IMG/VR virus record: IMGVR_UViG_3300032116_000001
Span: 248,001 to 312,000 of that record
Source: a virus
Strand: one strand, 5' to 3'
Length of the DNA: 64,000 bases
The first letter of the stretch is position 1. Each line of letters starts with the position of its first letter. The position numbers were made by a program, and so were the translations under genes. Shown in pieces: positions 1-9,009 of this stretch. Under the pieces are notes generated by a model. That model had not been told where the DNA came from. It saw nothing but the letters and a program-made list of their open reading frames with translations, and did no database searches.

Positions 1-82
1 GAGATAATAACAACTCGTGCACAAATTCTATTGATTTTGAGGATGCAATTTCTCGCAGCACTTGCTCAACGCTTTTCGCCAT
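1..82 (-). CDS. 5' end of an unknown gene, cut by the window edge
   Basis: Only the first 27 codons are inside the window (N-terminus MAKSVEQVLREIASS). The start is well supported: AAGGAGG (complement of 87-93) lies 4 bases before the ATG. The Shine-Dalgarno overlaps the stop codon of the next gene upstream, so the three leftward genes here form a compact operon. Nothing in the fragment identifies its function. Confidence 0.7.
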   Translation of the reverse strand, partial: MAKSVEQVLREIASSKSIEFVHELLLS

Positions 83-91
83 AGAGCCTCC

Positions 92-370
92 TTATTTTAG
101 GATGTCACTTGCAATATCTTCAATAACAGAAGTTATTCTTCCATCTTTTGAGTGAAGTCTCATGTTGTTAATGTTACGATATTTTTCTTTGATTTTACGT
201 ATAATCAAGTTCACTTTTTGATTAACTTCGTGAATACTGGGGTTGTAATGCCCTTTTGTTCTGAAAAATTTTCTCACAACATTTTCGGTGACCGAATACG
301 CAATTTTAGCCTCGTATCCGTGATCCGAGGCTTGACTTTTTTCAGATGCAAATTGCGTGCGATACCACAT
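92..370 (-). CDS. Hypothetical protein, 92 aa, basic C-terminal half
   Basis: The frame is open further upstream, to an ATG at 412, but that would overlap the preceding gene by 38 bases. The ATG at 370, four bases after the stop of that gene, fits better (N-terminus MWYRTQFASEKSQ). The C-terminal half is rich in Lys/Arg/Ile (IIRKIKEKYRNINN), which suggests an amphipathic helix. No family is recognised. It is the middle gene of a three-gene leftward operon. Confidence 0.55.
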   Translation of the reverse strand: MWYRTQFASEKSQASDHGYEAKIAYSVTENVVRKFFRTKGHYNPSIHEVNQKVNLIIRKIKEKYRNINNMRLHSKDGRITSVIEDIASDILK

Positions 371-374
371 AGAA

Positions 375-599
375 TTATTTTTGCTTTTCAAGAGCTGCCA
401 CATTAATGGCATAAGCCACGTTTTGACTTGCCACGTTCATAACACAGATTGTATGTGATTCATCTTCAAAGATCACATGAAAATCTTTGCCAACTAAAAG
501 CCATCCCTTAAAAATCCCAATGGATTTTTCAGGATTGTAAGTTGTTATTTCCCATTCTCCTTCGCCACGATTATTCAGCACATTGTCTCCTATTCCCAT
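375..599 (-). CDS. Hypothetical protein, 74 aa
   Basis: This is the first gene of the leftward trio. GGAGAA lies about 7 bases before the ATG. The sequence (GEGEWEITTY, GIFKGWLLVGKDFHVIFEDES) has a beta-strand pattern, compatible with a small single-domain protein. No known family is recognised. Confidence 0.55.
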   Translation of the reverse strand: MGIGDNVLNNRGEGEWEITTYNPEKSIGIFKGWLLVGKDFHVIFEDESHTICVMNVASQNVAYAINVAALEKQK

Positions 600-728
600 T
601 TTTTAGTTCTCCTGTTTTGTTTTTTAGAACCATGTTTATTTCGGTCATTGAACTTAATTTTCCTTTAAAAACAAAAACACTCGACATATATCCAGAAAAT
701 CCACGAATAAAAGTACATCACCATCGCT
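600..728. promoter_or_regulatory. Divergent intergenic region between the leftward operon and recD2
   Basis: This AT-rich spacer separates genes running in opposite directions and must hold promoters for both. On the + strand TTTAAA (664-669) and TATATC (687-692) are 17 bases apart, a loose match to a sigma-70 promoter, with the recD2 start at 729. Short open frames inside it have no supporting Shine-Dalgarno. Confidence 0.35.
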
Positions 729-2969
729 ATGGTAGACATTTTGGGTTTAAAAATGACTGCAGATCAAGACAATTTAGTGGAAATCATCGGAGAAGTAACG
801 CGAGTTAATCGCTTTGACAGTGGATACGCCATTGTGACCGTTAAGAAAGGTAATACATCTGTCAAATTAGTGGGAGATATGCCAGGAATTTCCGAGGGTA
901 TGACAATCAAAGCCCTCGCTGAAAAAACTGTACACCAAAAATATGGAGAGCAGTTTAAAGTTCGGGATATTGAGGAAAATGGATTTGCTAATATAGATTC
1001 GCTCATTAAATATTTATCTAGCAACACATTTTCTGGAATAGGGGTTTCCACGGCCAGGTCTATTGTGCAAGTTTTTGGGATGGAAACATTCGATATTTTA
1101 GACAATGATCCAGAAAGACTCTATGATGTCCCAGGCCTATCAGATTCAAAAGTTGACTCTATTATTCAATGTTGGACAGAAAATCGAGAATTTAACAGAA
1201 TTATAGCCGAATTAGTTAAGTATGGCATGACTCCCATGATGGCCAAGAAAGTCTACAAATCGCTTGGCGAATCTGCTTTAGATATGATTCGAGAAAATAT
1301 CTACACATTAACACAAGTTTCGGGAATTGGATTTCTTAAAGCGGATGAAATTGCCCTTAAGTCGGGTGTTAAATTAGATAGTCCACAGCGCGTTGACGCC
1401 GCTGTTTTGTACGTACTCGATCAAGCGTTGTCCAGTGGACATTGTTATTTGCCTCTTCCTGATGTTTCTGAACAATCAGTGGGGCTTCTAAAAGGCAACG
1501 TGAACGCAACACATGTTATGGAGTCTGTCCGAAGGTTGGCTTCGTCATCTCAAATTGTGAACGAAAACCACAAAATATTTCTTTCAGGTATCCGCGAGGC
1601 TGAGAAAAATGTTGCTAGTATGATCACAGATATGTTGTGCTACAAGGGTGATGCCATATACAAAGACCTTGCAGCACTTAGAAAGGATTTAAAACAAATT
1701 GATGTCACAAAAGATATTGTTCTTGCTGAAAAGCAAGAGGAAGCCTTGTTCACGGCCCTTAATTCAAGGGTTGCGATTATAACTGGTGGCCCAGGTGTTG
1801 GTAAAACCACGGTCACGAAAGCCCTTTGTGCGCTTTTCGAAAGGCACAACATGGATTTTTTGCTTTGCGCACCTACGGGCCGCGCTGCAAAAAGGCTTTC
1901 CGAGGCCACAGGATCAGAGGCCTCAACTATACATCGATTGCTAAAAGGGGATTCAACTTCCCAAAAGTTTACTTATCATCAGGGAAATCCACTTTGGGCC
2001 GATGTTGTTGTCATTGATGAATCGTCAATGATGGACATTAGATTGTTTAGATCGATTTTATTTGCAATGGAAAGACACATGAGACTAATTATTGTGGGTG
2101 ATAAAGACCAATTACCATCCGTTGGACCAGGAAATGTATTAAGAGACCTTATTTCATCAGGCAAAGTCCCTTGTGTTAAGTTAGATCAAATATTCAGACA
2201 AAGCAAGGGGAATACTATTATTCCCGTAGCACACGACATTTTGCATGGCGTAGTGCCTGATTTGCCAACACCTATTGAATCTAAAGGAAGAAATTGCGTT
2301 TTAGTTGTCTCTGAAGATCAGGCAACACTGACCGATATGATCATTAAGTTGGTTACTCAATCATTGCCAAAGGCAGGTTTCAAAAATGAAGACATTCAAA
2401 TTCTAACCCCCATGCGTGGTCGGGGACTGGGGGTTGAAGATTTAAATCCACCTCTGCAAGCGGCACTTAATCCGCCATCTGATAAAAAGCCAGAAATCCA
2501 GGATAGAAATCGTATTTTTAGGGTTGGTGATCGCGTTATGCAAATTAAGAATAATTATAAAAAGGGCGATGCGGGGGTTTTCAACGGAGACATAGGTTAT
2601 ATTTCGTCTATTATAAATGACGAAAAAGATGGCACGACAATTTGGGTTAAATACCCCGATATGGAATCGCCAGTTGAGTATTCTCGCGAAGACTGGGATG
2701 AAATTATGCATTGTTTAGCGTGCACTGTTCATAAGTCTCAGGGTGCAGAATATCCTTGCGTAATTTTGGTTCAACATCCTTCCCAATATAATATGCTCCA
2801 ACGCAACTTGATTTACACTGGAGTGACTCGTGCCAAAAAGCTTTGTATTATTGCGGGCACTAAGAAAGCGCTAGAGATAGCAGTGGCAAATGACAGGGAA
2901 ATATCTCGCAATACAACTTTATCTGATCTGTTGAAAAATTTAGTTGACGATACTTCTAGGGCATCATAG
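729..2969 (+). CDS. recD2: RecD2-like SF1B DNA helicase
   Basis: 746 aa, near the usual length of RecD2. The order is an N-terminal OB-like region, helix-hairpin-helix segments (GIGVSTA near residue 103, GIGFLKADE near 199), Walker A GGPGVGKTT at about 353-361, Walker B VVIDESSMMD near 427, and C-terminal motifs with HKSQG and YTGVTRAKK. RecD2 enzymes unwind DNA 5' to 3' in repair and recombination. The start is either 729 or the ATG at 753; neither has a clear Shine-Dalgarno. The gene ends in TAG, one of only three TAG stops in the window. TGA follows five codons later (2985-2987), inside the terminator hairpin, so read-through would add only a few residues. Confidence 0.9.
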   Translation: MVDILGLKMTADQDNLVEIIGEVTRVNRFDSGYAIVTVKKGNTSVKLVGDMPGISEGMTIKALAEKTVHQKYGEQFKVRDIEENGFANIDSLIKYLSSNTFSGIGVSTARSIVQVFGMETFDILDNDPERLYDVPGLSDSKVDSIIQCWTENREFNRIIAELVKYGMTPMMAKKVYKSLGESALDMIRENIYTLTQVSGIGFLKADEIALKSGVKLDSPQRVDAAVLYVLDQALSSGHCYLPLPDVSEQSVGLLKGNVNATHVMESVRRLASSSQIVNENHKIFLSGIREAEKNVASMITDMLCYKGDAIYKDLAALRKDLKQIDVTKDIVLAEKQEEALFTALNSRVAIITGGPGVGKTTVTKALCALFERHNMDFLLCAPTGRAAKRLSEATGSEASTIHRLLKGDSTSQKFTYHQGNPLWADVVVIDESSMMDIRLFRSILFAMERHMRLIIVGDKDQLPSVGPGNVLRDLISSGKVPCVKLDQIFRQSKGNTIIPVAHDILHGVVPDLPTPIESKGRNCVLVVSEDQATLTDMIIKLVTQSLPKAGFKNEDIQILTPMRGRGLGVEDLNPPLQAALNPPSDKKPEIQDRNRIFRVGDRVMQIKNNYKKGDAGVFNGDIGYISSIINDEKDGTTIWVKYPDMESPVEYSREDWDEIMHCLACTVHKSQGAEYPCVILVQHPSQYNMLQRNLIYTGVTRAKKLCIIAGTKKALEIAVANDREISRNTTLSDLLKNLVDDTSRAS

Positions 2970-2973
2970 CAAA

Positions 2974-3015
2974 AGCCCTGCAAATGAAAAACATTTGCAG
3001 GGCTGCTTGGTTTTT
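2974..3015 (+). terminator. Rho-independent terminator after recD2
   Basis: A perfect 13-bp stem (2974-2986 with 2992-3004), an AAAAA loop, then a T-rich tail. It lies five bases after the recD2 TAG and contains the backup TGA. Confidence 0.85.
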
Positions 3016-3087
3016 GTTGAGAATTTTTATTAAGATATTGAGCAACTTTATTGTTCATCGTAACTTCTGAGGAGATTTAAACACAAA

Positions 3088-3930
3088 ATGTTAAGAAAAT
3101 TCGCCGAAACTGCCATGTGGCTTGACCAGCAGGGGCTTTTTGCTGAAGCTGATGTTGTAACTGACGTGCTTCGCAAATATGCTGCTAATGCCCTTTGGGA
3201 GGCAGATGACGAAAATGATGTTGAGGAAATTGACCCATATCATGCTCAGATGTATCACACAATTAAGAATTTAGACTTAAGCGACCCTGAACACCTAGAA
3301 ATTATTCGCGGCGCACATCCAGAACTTGCCGATGCGATAGAAAATTATACACCTGGCCGCAGAATACCAATGAAAGAGCCAATGCGGTATGGACCTCGGA
3401 CAGTAATGTTGCCCCCAGGATTTAAAAGCAATTTTGAAAAAAGACTCCCAGAGTTTTTTATGAGCCCAGATCAACTTCAACGCAACAGAGAGGCTTTTTA
3501 TGACAGACTCGATAAGGCCACACGCAACCGATCTCGTCGTGCAACTTTTGATTTAGATTATGCTTCTACAAGCAAACCTGGATATGAGCGGTCTTACATT
3601 TTTGATCCCGAATTAAATAGTCTAATGTCTTCTGACCCCGATTTTAGACCAAGCGAAAACAATGTTAGTCTTTATGACAAAAGAAAGCTTCGCGCACTTT
3701 TTGATCCAACATTTGATCTTGAGTCACTGGATGAAGACGAAAAATCTGGAAGAGAGCGCTATTTAGGCGTTGATCCCAAGACGGGTGAACCATACTCTCT
3801 TCCTAAGCAGATTGGTTGGGCTCACCGTCAAATTAAGCCCGAAAGTGTTTTAACATTCCGCGGTCACAAAGGCGAAGTCGATCCCGAAACTGGAAAGCGC
3901 AAGCCAAATTACTACTTTAAAGCCAGATAG
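3088..3930 (+). CDS. Hypothetical probable virion-associated protein, 280 aa
   Basis: GAGGAG lies 15-20 bases before the ATG. The N-terminus has a helical-hairpin motif (AETAMWLDQQGLFAEADVV) that recurs in other proteins of this window: the 8248, 12586 and 12874 genes. The rest is charged and proline-rich with no recognised domain. The coding sequence ends TAG immediately followed by TAA, a tandem stop relevant to amber suppression. It is followed after 14 bases by another probable structural gene. Virion association is inferred from the neighbourhood only. Confidence 0.7.
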   Translation: MLRKFAETAMWLDQQGLFAEADVVTDVLRKYAANALWEADDENDVEEIDPYHAQMYHTIKNLDLSDPEHLEIIRGAHPELADAIENYTPGRRIPMKEPMRYGPRTVMLPPGFKSNFEKRLPEFFMSPDQLQRNREAFYDRLDKATRNRSRRATFDLDYASTSKPGYERSYIFDPELNSLMSSDPDFRPSENNVSLYDKRKLRALFDPTFDLESLDEDEKSGRERYLGVDPKTGEPYSLPKQIGWAHRQIKPESVLTFRGHKGEVDPETGKRKPNYYFKAR

Positions 3931-3944
3931 TAAAAGGATACATT

Positions 3945-5009
3945 ATGGATAAGCCTTGGTTAAAATCAGGAATACAAAGGTTGGATGAGGCGGATTCCGC
4001 CCTTATCCGCGAATCTGATTTTCTTTACAAAGAGGCTATTCGCGGCGAGATGGACTGGGGAGGCTACGGAAGAACCGCGCTAGAGGGCGGAGCAGGAGGG
4101 GCTATCGGTGGCGCTCTTTTCGGGGGCGTGGGAGCTGTTCCTGGGGCTGCCATTGGTGCGGCGGGTAACGTCGCGATCAAAGGCATAACAGACATATGGT
4201 ACAATACTCGCTCGAACCAAGATAAAGCATCTTGGCAAGCTGGCGATCTTGAGGAGAGATTGAACAAACTTGCGGACTTAATTCAAGGGCAAGACTCAAC
4301 TCTAGCCTCGGTACTAAAGACATTAGGTAACCAATACAAAGAGTTTGTTGACGGGCATATTCAGGGAAGAAAATCTGAAAATTTTCAAAGCAATAGATTC
4401 AATATTTCTCCTGAAGAAATGACGCAAAAATTTCAGCAGGAATATGCTAATTTACAAAACTTAAGAGCCTCATCATACGAGAGTATTAATCAAATTGTCA
4501 GAATAGCATCATCTGCGGATAATCAAAACTATTTTATATCAAACTCTAACAATTCGCCATCTTCAAATTATGGCCATGACTTAGGCTCTTCCGCTAAGCA
4601 ATTAGGCACGGAATTAGGCACAGGTGCATTGGGTGGTAATGCTGGGGAATACGCAGTTAAGAAAACTGTTCAAAACCTTGCTCCCAATATGTTAAAAGGC
4701 GTGGGCAGCCTAAAGAGTATGGGCGTTGGATTAGTCGGCGAATTAGGTGTTGGAGCTATCTTTGATGCCATTGAAAATTTACAAGGTGCTCAAAAACTTT
4801 ATCACAATCAGTCAGTAGATATACAAAAAATTATCACAGAAGTTAACAGGCTTACAGGAAATGATCCTCAAGTATTAGCTGCTGGAAATCAAGTTTGGAC
4901 TTATGTTTTAGAAGGCAAAGAGCGAATTGATAATATGGTTCAAAACGCCCAGTCGTCATATGCACAAAATAAATCTGCGAACACTAATGTTAGTAGATTT
5001 AAAAGATAA
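3945..5009 (+). CDS. Glycine-zipper protein, possibly an internal virion or membrane-active protein, 354 aa
   Basis: AAAGGA lies 7 bases before the ATG. Residues about 42-75 form a long Gly/Ala-rich stretch (GGAGGAIGGALFGGVGAVPG) typical of glycine-zipper, membrane-inserting segments; a second Gly-rich stretch lies near residues 225-265. Between them is a polar, Gln/Asn-rich, probably coiled region. In phages this pattern occurs in internal or ejected proteins that make a channel, but that role is inference. Confidence 0.7.
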   Translation: MDKPWLKSGIQRLDEADSALIRESDFLYKEAIRGEMDWGGYGRTALEGGAGGAIGGALFGGVGAVPGAAIGAAGNVAIKGITDIWYNTRSNQDKASWQAGDLEERLNKLADLIQGQDSTLASVLKTLGNQYKEFVDGHIQGRKSENFQSNRFNISPEEMTQKFQQEYANLQNLRASSYESINQIVRIASSADNQNYFISNSNNSPSSNYGHDLGSSAKQLGTELGTGALGGNAGEYAVKKTVQNLAPNMLKGVGSLKSMGVGLVGELGVGAIFDAIENLQGAQKLYHNQSVDIQKIITEVNRLTGNDPQVLAAGNQVWTYVLEGKERIDNMVQNAQSSYAQNKSANTNVSRFKR

Positions 5010-5014
5010 ATCTA

Positions 5015-5209
5015 ATGAAAAGCCCATGTATTAAGATTTGCAAACTTGACAACAATGTCTGTATTGCTTGCAAGCGATCATTAGAAGAAATACGTAATTG
5101 GTCTCAATATTCAGATGAACAAAGAGAATTAATTATGATGGATATTAAAAATAATCGATTTTCTATTGAGTGTTATATGTATAAACCCAATAATGAAGTT
5201 AAAAAATGA
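5015..5209 (+). CDS. DUF1289 family protein, 64 aa
   Basis: It starts with SPCIKICKLDNNVCIACKR, then EEIRNWSQYSDEQR. This matches DUF1289, small bacterial proteins with a Cys-rich N-terminus (SPCI.vC..d...C.GC.R) and a conserved EI..W segment. Four cysteines (5, 9, 16, 19) probably bind metal. The function of the family is unknown. It sits five bases after the preceding gene and just before clpX. Confidence 0.75.
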   Translation: MKSPCIKICKLDNNVCIACKRSLEEIRNWSQYSDEQRELIMMDIKNNRFSIECYMYKPNNEVKK

Positions 5210-5240
5210 AATTTTAACTTTGCTCTAAGCGGTTACTGGT

Positions 5241-6632
5241 ATGATTGATCCTAATAAAATTATCTCAGATGCAAATTGTGTTGTTTGCGGTACTCCACCT
5301 GAAGAAGGCTCAACTGACCAGCGTTACATTCAGTTTCATGATCGTAAAATATTTTTGTGCGGCAAGCATGCCGAGGCCTTTCATATTGGTGCTGTGATGG
5401 GTCAGCTAGAGCTAAATTCTGCATTAGCGGAATTTATTTTAAAAATGGACGATCCATTAAATTCTCAACAAATCAAAGAGCACATACTTGAAATGGTTCC
5501 GTCAGCACGGCGGCAACTTGAAGATAAGCAATTGCAAGCTCATATAAAAGGAACATATAAGGAGCAATCACCTAGAGAAATTTATGAATATCTTGACAAA
5601 AATGTTATTGGCCAAGAAGAAGCAAAAAGACGCATAAGTTTAGCAGTCTACGAACATTATAAAAACGCCCAAAGACGCGCAGATAGCCCGCTATTAGAAA
5701 AACAAAATATACTTATGCTTGGGCCTTCTGGAAGTGGAAAAACATTAATTGCAAATTCCATTGCGAAAATATTAGACGTTCCATTTGTGTCCGCCGATGC
5801 AACAAGTTATTCTCCCACAGGGTTTCAGGGCGCAGATGTTGATACCATTATTTTTGAAATGATGTACAAATCAAGCGGGGTACATCATGCCGCAGAACAA
5901 GGCATTGCATTTATTGACGAAATTGACAAGCTTTCAACACATGCAATGCAAGGCACAAAATCAGAGGGCTTAAACTACGCAACACAAAGTTCTTTACTTA
6001 AACTTATTGAGGGCAAAAAAGTAAAAGTGCCAATGCAAAATTTGGGCCACCCGCCTGGAACAATGACAATGGTGGATACAACCAAGATGCTTTTTATGTT
6101 CGGCGGGGCATTTAACGGACTTGCTGAGCAGGTGGGCAAGTTGATGGGATACTCTGGAAGAACCATTTCCTTATCCAAAAGAAATGAAGAAGATCGTATA
6201 GAATCTTCGATACGCTCGTATAATATTCTTGCCGAAGCGTCAACCGATGTGATCATAAAAGCGTTGATAGATTTTGGAATGAACACCGAGTTTATTGGTC
6301 GAATTCCAATTATTGTTCCGCTTGCGCCACTAACTAAAGAGCAACTTTACAAGTGCTTAATTGATTTGCCAAACTCGCCAGTTTCCAGATCGCAAATGCT
6401 TTTCGCGGAATCAGGAGTAAAATTGGAGTTTGAGGAAAGCATGCTTCAGGCAGTTGTTGAAACAACTGCCAAATCAGACACAGGAACTCGTGCTTTAAAT
6501 ACTCTTGTTAAAAGAGCTGTTAGCCAAGCCGCGTTTGATCTTTTAGGTTCAGAACCTTCCAGAAAGATCAAACATGTTGTTATAACAAATGAGTGCATTG
6601 CCAATCCAGAATCGTATGTTACAATTAATTAA
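5241..6632 (+). CDS. clpX: ClpX-like AAA+ unfoldase without a recognisable ClpP-binding loop
   Basis: 463 aa. The N-terminus has a zinc-finger pattern (CVVC near residue 13, then CGKH), as in the ClpX adaptor-binding domain. The AAA+ module has Walker A GPSGSGKT, Walker B AFIDEIDK, a pore-loop-like GFQG where ClpX has GYVG, sensor 1 FGGAFNGL, EFIGRIP, and sensor 2 GTRAL. ClpX unfolds tagged proteins and passes them to ClpP through an IGF loop. Where that loop should follow FGGAFNGL the sequence reads GKLMGYSGRT and no IGF is seen, so it may act without ClpP. No clpP is visible in the window. Confidence 0.85.
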   Translation: MIDPNKIISDANCVVCGTPPEEGSTDQRYIQFHDRKIFLCGKHAEAFHIGAVMGQLELNSALAEFILKMDDPLNSQQIKEHILEMVPSARRQLEDKQLQAHIKGTYKEQSPREIYEYLDKNVIGQEEAKRRISLAVYEHYKNAQRRADSPLLEKQNILMLGPSGSGKTLIANSIAKILDVPFVSADATSYSPTGFQGADVDTIIFEMMYKSSGVHHAAEQGIAFIDEIDKLSTHAMQGTKSEGLNYATQSSLLKLIEGKKVKVPMQNLGHPPGTMTMVDTTKMLFMFGGAFNGLAEQVGKLMGYSGRTISLSKRNEEDRIESSIRSYNILAEASTDVIIKALIDFGMNTEFIGRIPIIVPLAPLTKEQLYKCLIDLPNSPVSRSQMLFAESGVKLEFEESMLQAVVETTAKSDTGTRALNTLVKRAVSQAAFDLLGSEPSRKIKHVVITNECIANPESYVTIN

Positions 6633-6894
6633 GCCATGATTTAGCTACAAAGAATGCAGCAAGAAGCCAAACTAATCCGATTATAATTGCAGGGCCGACC
6701 CCTGATCCAACAAAAGCCGAAATCATAACCCATGTGCCAAAGGCGATGCCTCCTGTTACGGCAATATAGATCAACACACCCATAAAAAGCAAAGGTAAAA
6801 GGCTCCATTCCTTTCGAGAATTGGGCAGAGCGGCATAAAGAATGATCGTGCCAATCGCTGACATAATCACGAGATTAATGATATTTAAAAACAT
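6625..6894 (-). CDS. Small integral membrane protein, 89 aa
   Basis: Three hydrophobic segments can be seen (about residues 5-22, 30-50 and 56-85), with little outside the membrane. AAGGA precedes the ATG. The gene converges with clpX and their stops overlap by 8 bases. Size and topology resemble a class I holin, but nothing else supports lysis, so the function is open. A copy of the window's repeated promoter-like element (6930-6946) lies just upstream. Confidence 0.6.
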   Translation of the reverse strand: MFLNIINLVIMSAIGTIILYAALPNSRKEWSLLPLLFMGVLIYIAVTGGIAFGTWVMISAFVGSGVGPAIIIGLVWLLAAFFVAKSWLN

Positions 6895-6908
6895 GTGTTC
6901 CTTATTGT

Positions 6909-6946
6909 ACTATATTATTTCTCTATTATAAAAAAGGGGATTTTTT
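6909..6946 (-). promoter_or_regulatory. Promoter-like element, TCCCC motif copy 1
   Basis: Read leftward this is AAAAAATCCCCTTTTTT (6946 to 6930), then TATAAT directly after and TATAGT at 6914-6909, with a 16-base gap between CTTTTT and TATAGT. It is nearly identical to elements at 38120 and 60097. It precedes the membrane-protein gene by only about 15 bases, so a transcript would have a very short leader. Confidence 0.5.
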
Positions 6947-7006
6947 GATTCAAGGTTTTTTTAGAAAAAATATTGAATTTATACTTATACCCTTGGGCAA
7001 GACACT

Positions 7007-8230
7007 ATGACTAATAAATTTTCAAAGACAAATCCAATTGAGCGCGTGTTGGATAATATGCGCGAAGCGGCCATAAACGCTGACTCAGAAAGAGTTGTAG
7101 TTGCGGCTGGTGAGCTAAAAAGTCTGTGGAATTTTTTCAGACGAACGCGAAGTCCGTTTAAAAATACGGATGAAGTCAAAGAGTTGTTTAAAGGGCACAC
7201 TCCAAGTGCCCAAAATGAAATTTTGAACAGAGTTCTTCAAGAAAAAACACTTGAGGCCTTGTCTCCAACAAAAAGAGGAGTTCAAAATATTGGCGTCGGA
7301 AACTTTATGCCTGATGACATGAAAAATCCAACAAAAATTCATGACAGTGACACTTTGCGAGCAATGATTGAGTCTGCTAATTTTGGCCAAGGACGAGGCC
7401 AAATTGGCAATCTAATACAGAAAATCATAGGTGATAACAGGCTAAAGCAAACATTAGAAAAACCACTTGATCCATCAATTGTCGTCAGGGTTGATAACTT
7501 TAATATGAACCCTAAACCTGTTACGATGATGGAATTACTCACCAATCCATCAGCGGCAAACCTGAAAAGAATTGACTCACAAGGCCATGCTGTTGATTAT
7601 GATCAGGTCGAGCTAAATAAAGAAGTAGACAAAATAGCAACTCAATTTGCTGAGCAATACAAAGATGTTGCAGTTTTTAATTATATGAAGGGACTGGCTT
7701 ATAAAGCTATTCTTGCTGTCATTGGTTTAAAGGCTGCGGCTGGTATTGCCATTCCTGCGGCTGCTGCAGCGACCATGGGTTCACCAAGTTCCACGGACAT
7801 ACAAAAATCACTCAATCCATCGCCCACTGCTCCAGTTTCGCCCAATAATACGCAAACAAATAGCTCAAGTTCTGGTCACCCGCACATGACTAACGGCAAC
7901 AATTTTGGTTCACTCGGAGGTATTCAGTCGGCTCCCGATATGTTTGGCAATGATACATTTACAAACAAAGTTGTTGATTATTCTTCTATGTTTAGAGAAA
8001 ATTCAACAAATGACTTACGAATAAGTCTGGCCCAATCTATGATTCAAGAAGCGCCAGAAGAGGCAAAAGAATACCTTGCGTCGATTCCTGATGTTCATCA
8101 ATTTGTTCAAAATATCATTAGCATTATTAATCAACATGGTGGGCCAGAGTCCACGAAAGCAATAGAACATGCAAATCAGTATGTGGGAACAATTGCTGAC
8201 AAAACTGATTTAATATCAAAAACAATTTAA
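7007..8230 (+). CDS. Hypothetical probable virion protein with an Ala-rich hydrophobic segment, 407 aa
   Basis: Helical N-terminus (IERVLDNMREAAINADSER), a charged middle, then a hydrophobic Ala-rich stretch around residues 230-260 (AILAVIGLKAAAGIAIPAA), and a Ser/Asn/Pro-rich linker before a last helical domain. No family is recognised. It lies between two other probable structural genes in the same direction. Confidence 0.65.
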   Translation: MTNKFSKTNPIERVLDNMREAAINADSERVVVAAGELKSLWNFFRRTRSPFKNTDEVKELFKGHTPSAQNEILNRVLQEKTLEALSPTKRGVQNIGVGNFMPDDMKNPTKIHDSDTLRAMIESANFGQGRGQIGNLIQKIIGDNRLKQTLEKPLDPSIVVRVDNFNMNPKPVTMMELLTNPSAANLKRIDSQGHAVDYDQVELNKEVDKIATQFAEQYKDVAVFNYMKGLAYKAILAVIGLKAAAGIAIPAAAAATMGSPSSTDIQKSLNPSPTAPVSPNNTQTNSSSSGHPHMTNGNNFGSLGGIQSAPDMFGNDTFTNKVVDYSSMFRENSTNDLRISLAQSMIQEAPEEAKEYLASIPDVHQFVQNIISIINQHGGPESTKAIEHANQYVGTIADKTDLISKTI

Positions 8231-8247
8231 GGCAATAGGGGTATTTT

Positions 8248-8988
8248 ATGAATTCAAACAATTATCAAAGTTTAGTTAAAATGGCGTCTAAAGCCGATAA
8301 CACGGGAGATTACAAAACAGCAGACGCTATTACAGATTTTCTTAGAATTTCCCAGGCTTTAACTTTAAACAAGGCCCTTCAGGGTGTTCCTGGAATGGAA
8401 ATGAGCACTCAAAACCTTGGCGACTCTGCCGAAGGAGCATACAAAGGTTATTTCAAGGGTAATCCTCGGGGAACATTCCAGGATTCATCATCATCTGCAC
8501 CCGATGCACCGATGGTATCACAGGCTAACAATCCTTTAAACTGGGAGGGTAAAAGCGCGGAAGAAATAGGAAAAATGATGTATGATGAATCAATTGCGCT
8601 GCGAAATGACCCAAGCATGGTTTACAGAAATCAGCAAAGCCTAATGCAATATGCAGAATTTCTCCGTCGATATCCAAATTTACCACAGCCCGTTAGACAG
8701 CAAATGTACCAGGCTATTTCTGGGATGCTTTTGGGACAAATGTGGGGTCAGAGCCCGCAAGTTATGCAACAAACTATGGCTCGATTATTCCAATCGTGGC
8801 CAGACATGCCAGCCGATTTGAAAAACTTTTTGAACTCTGAAGCACAAAAGATTATGCAAATGCAATCAACGAATCAGCAAATGCAGGGTGGTAGCGCAAA
8901 TTATTCAGGCCAATCATATAACAGCATGCCAACAACCAACTTACTTGGCTATCAGGGCGCGAGCGGAACACCAACTCCAATTACTTAA
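8248..8988 (+). CDS. Hypothetical Gln/Met-rich probable virion protein, 246 aa
   Basis: The N-terminus carries the helical-hairpin motif shared with other proteins here (MASKADNTGDYKTADAITDF). The C-terminal half is very rich in Gln and Met (QQMYQAISGMLLGQMWGQ), low-complexity and probably flexible. No domain is recognised. AGGGG lies 11 bases before the ATG. Confidence 0.65.
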   Translation: MNSNNYQSLVKMASKADNTGDYKTADAITDFLRISQALTLNKALQGVPGMEMSTQNLGDSAEGAYKGYFKGNPRGTFQDSSSSAPDAPMVSQANNPLNWEGKSAEEIGKMMYDESIALRNDPSMVYRNQQSLMQYAEFLRRYPNLPQPVRQQMYQAISGMLLGQMWGQSPQVMQQTMARLFQSWPDMPADLKNFLNSEAQKIMQMQSTNQQMQGGSANYSGQSYNSMPTTNLLGYQGASGTPTPIT

Positions 8989-9009
8989 CTTGCTGTATAA
9001 AAATCTTAA

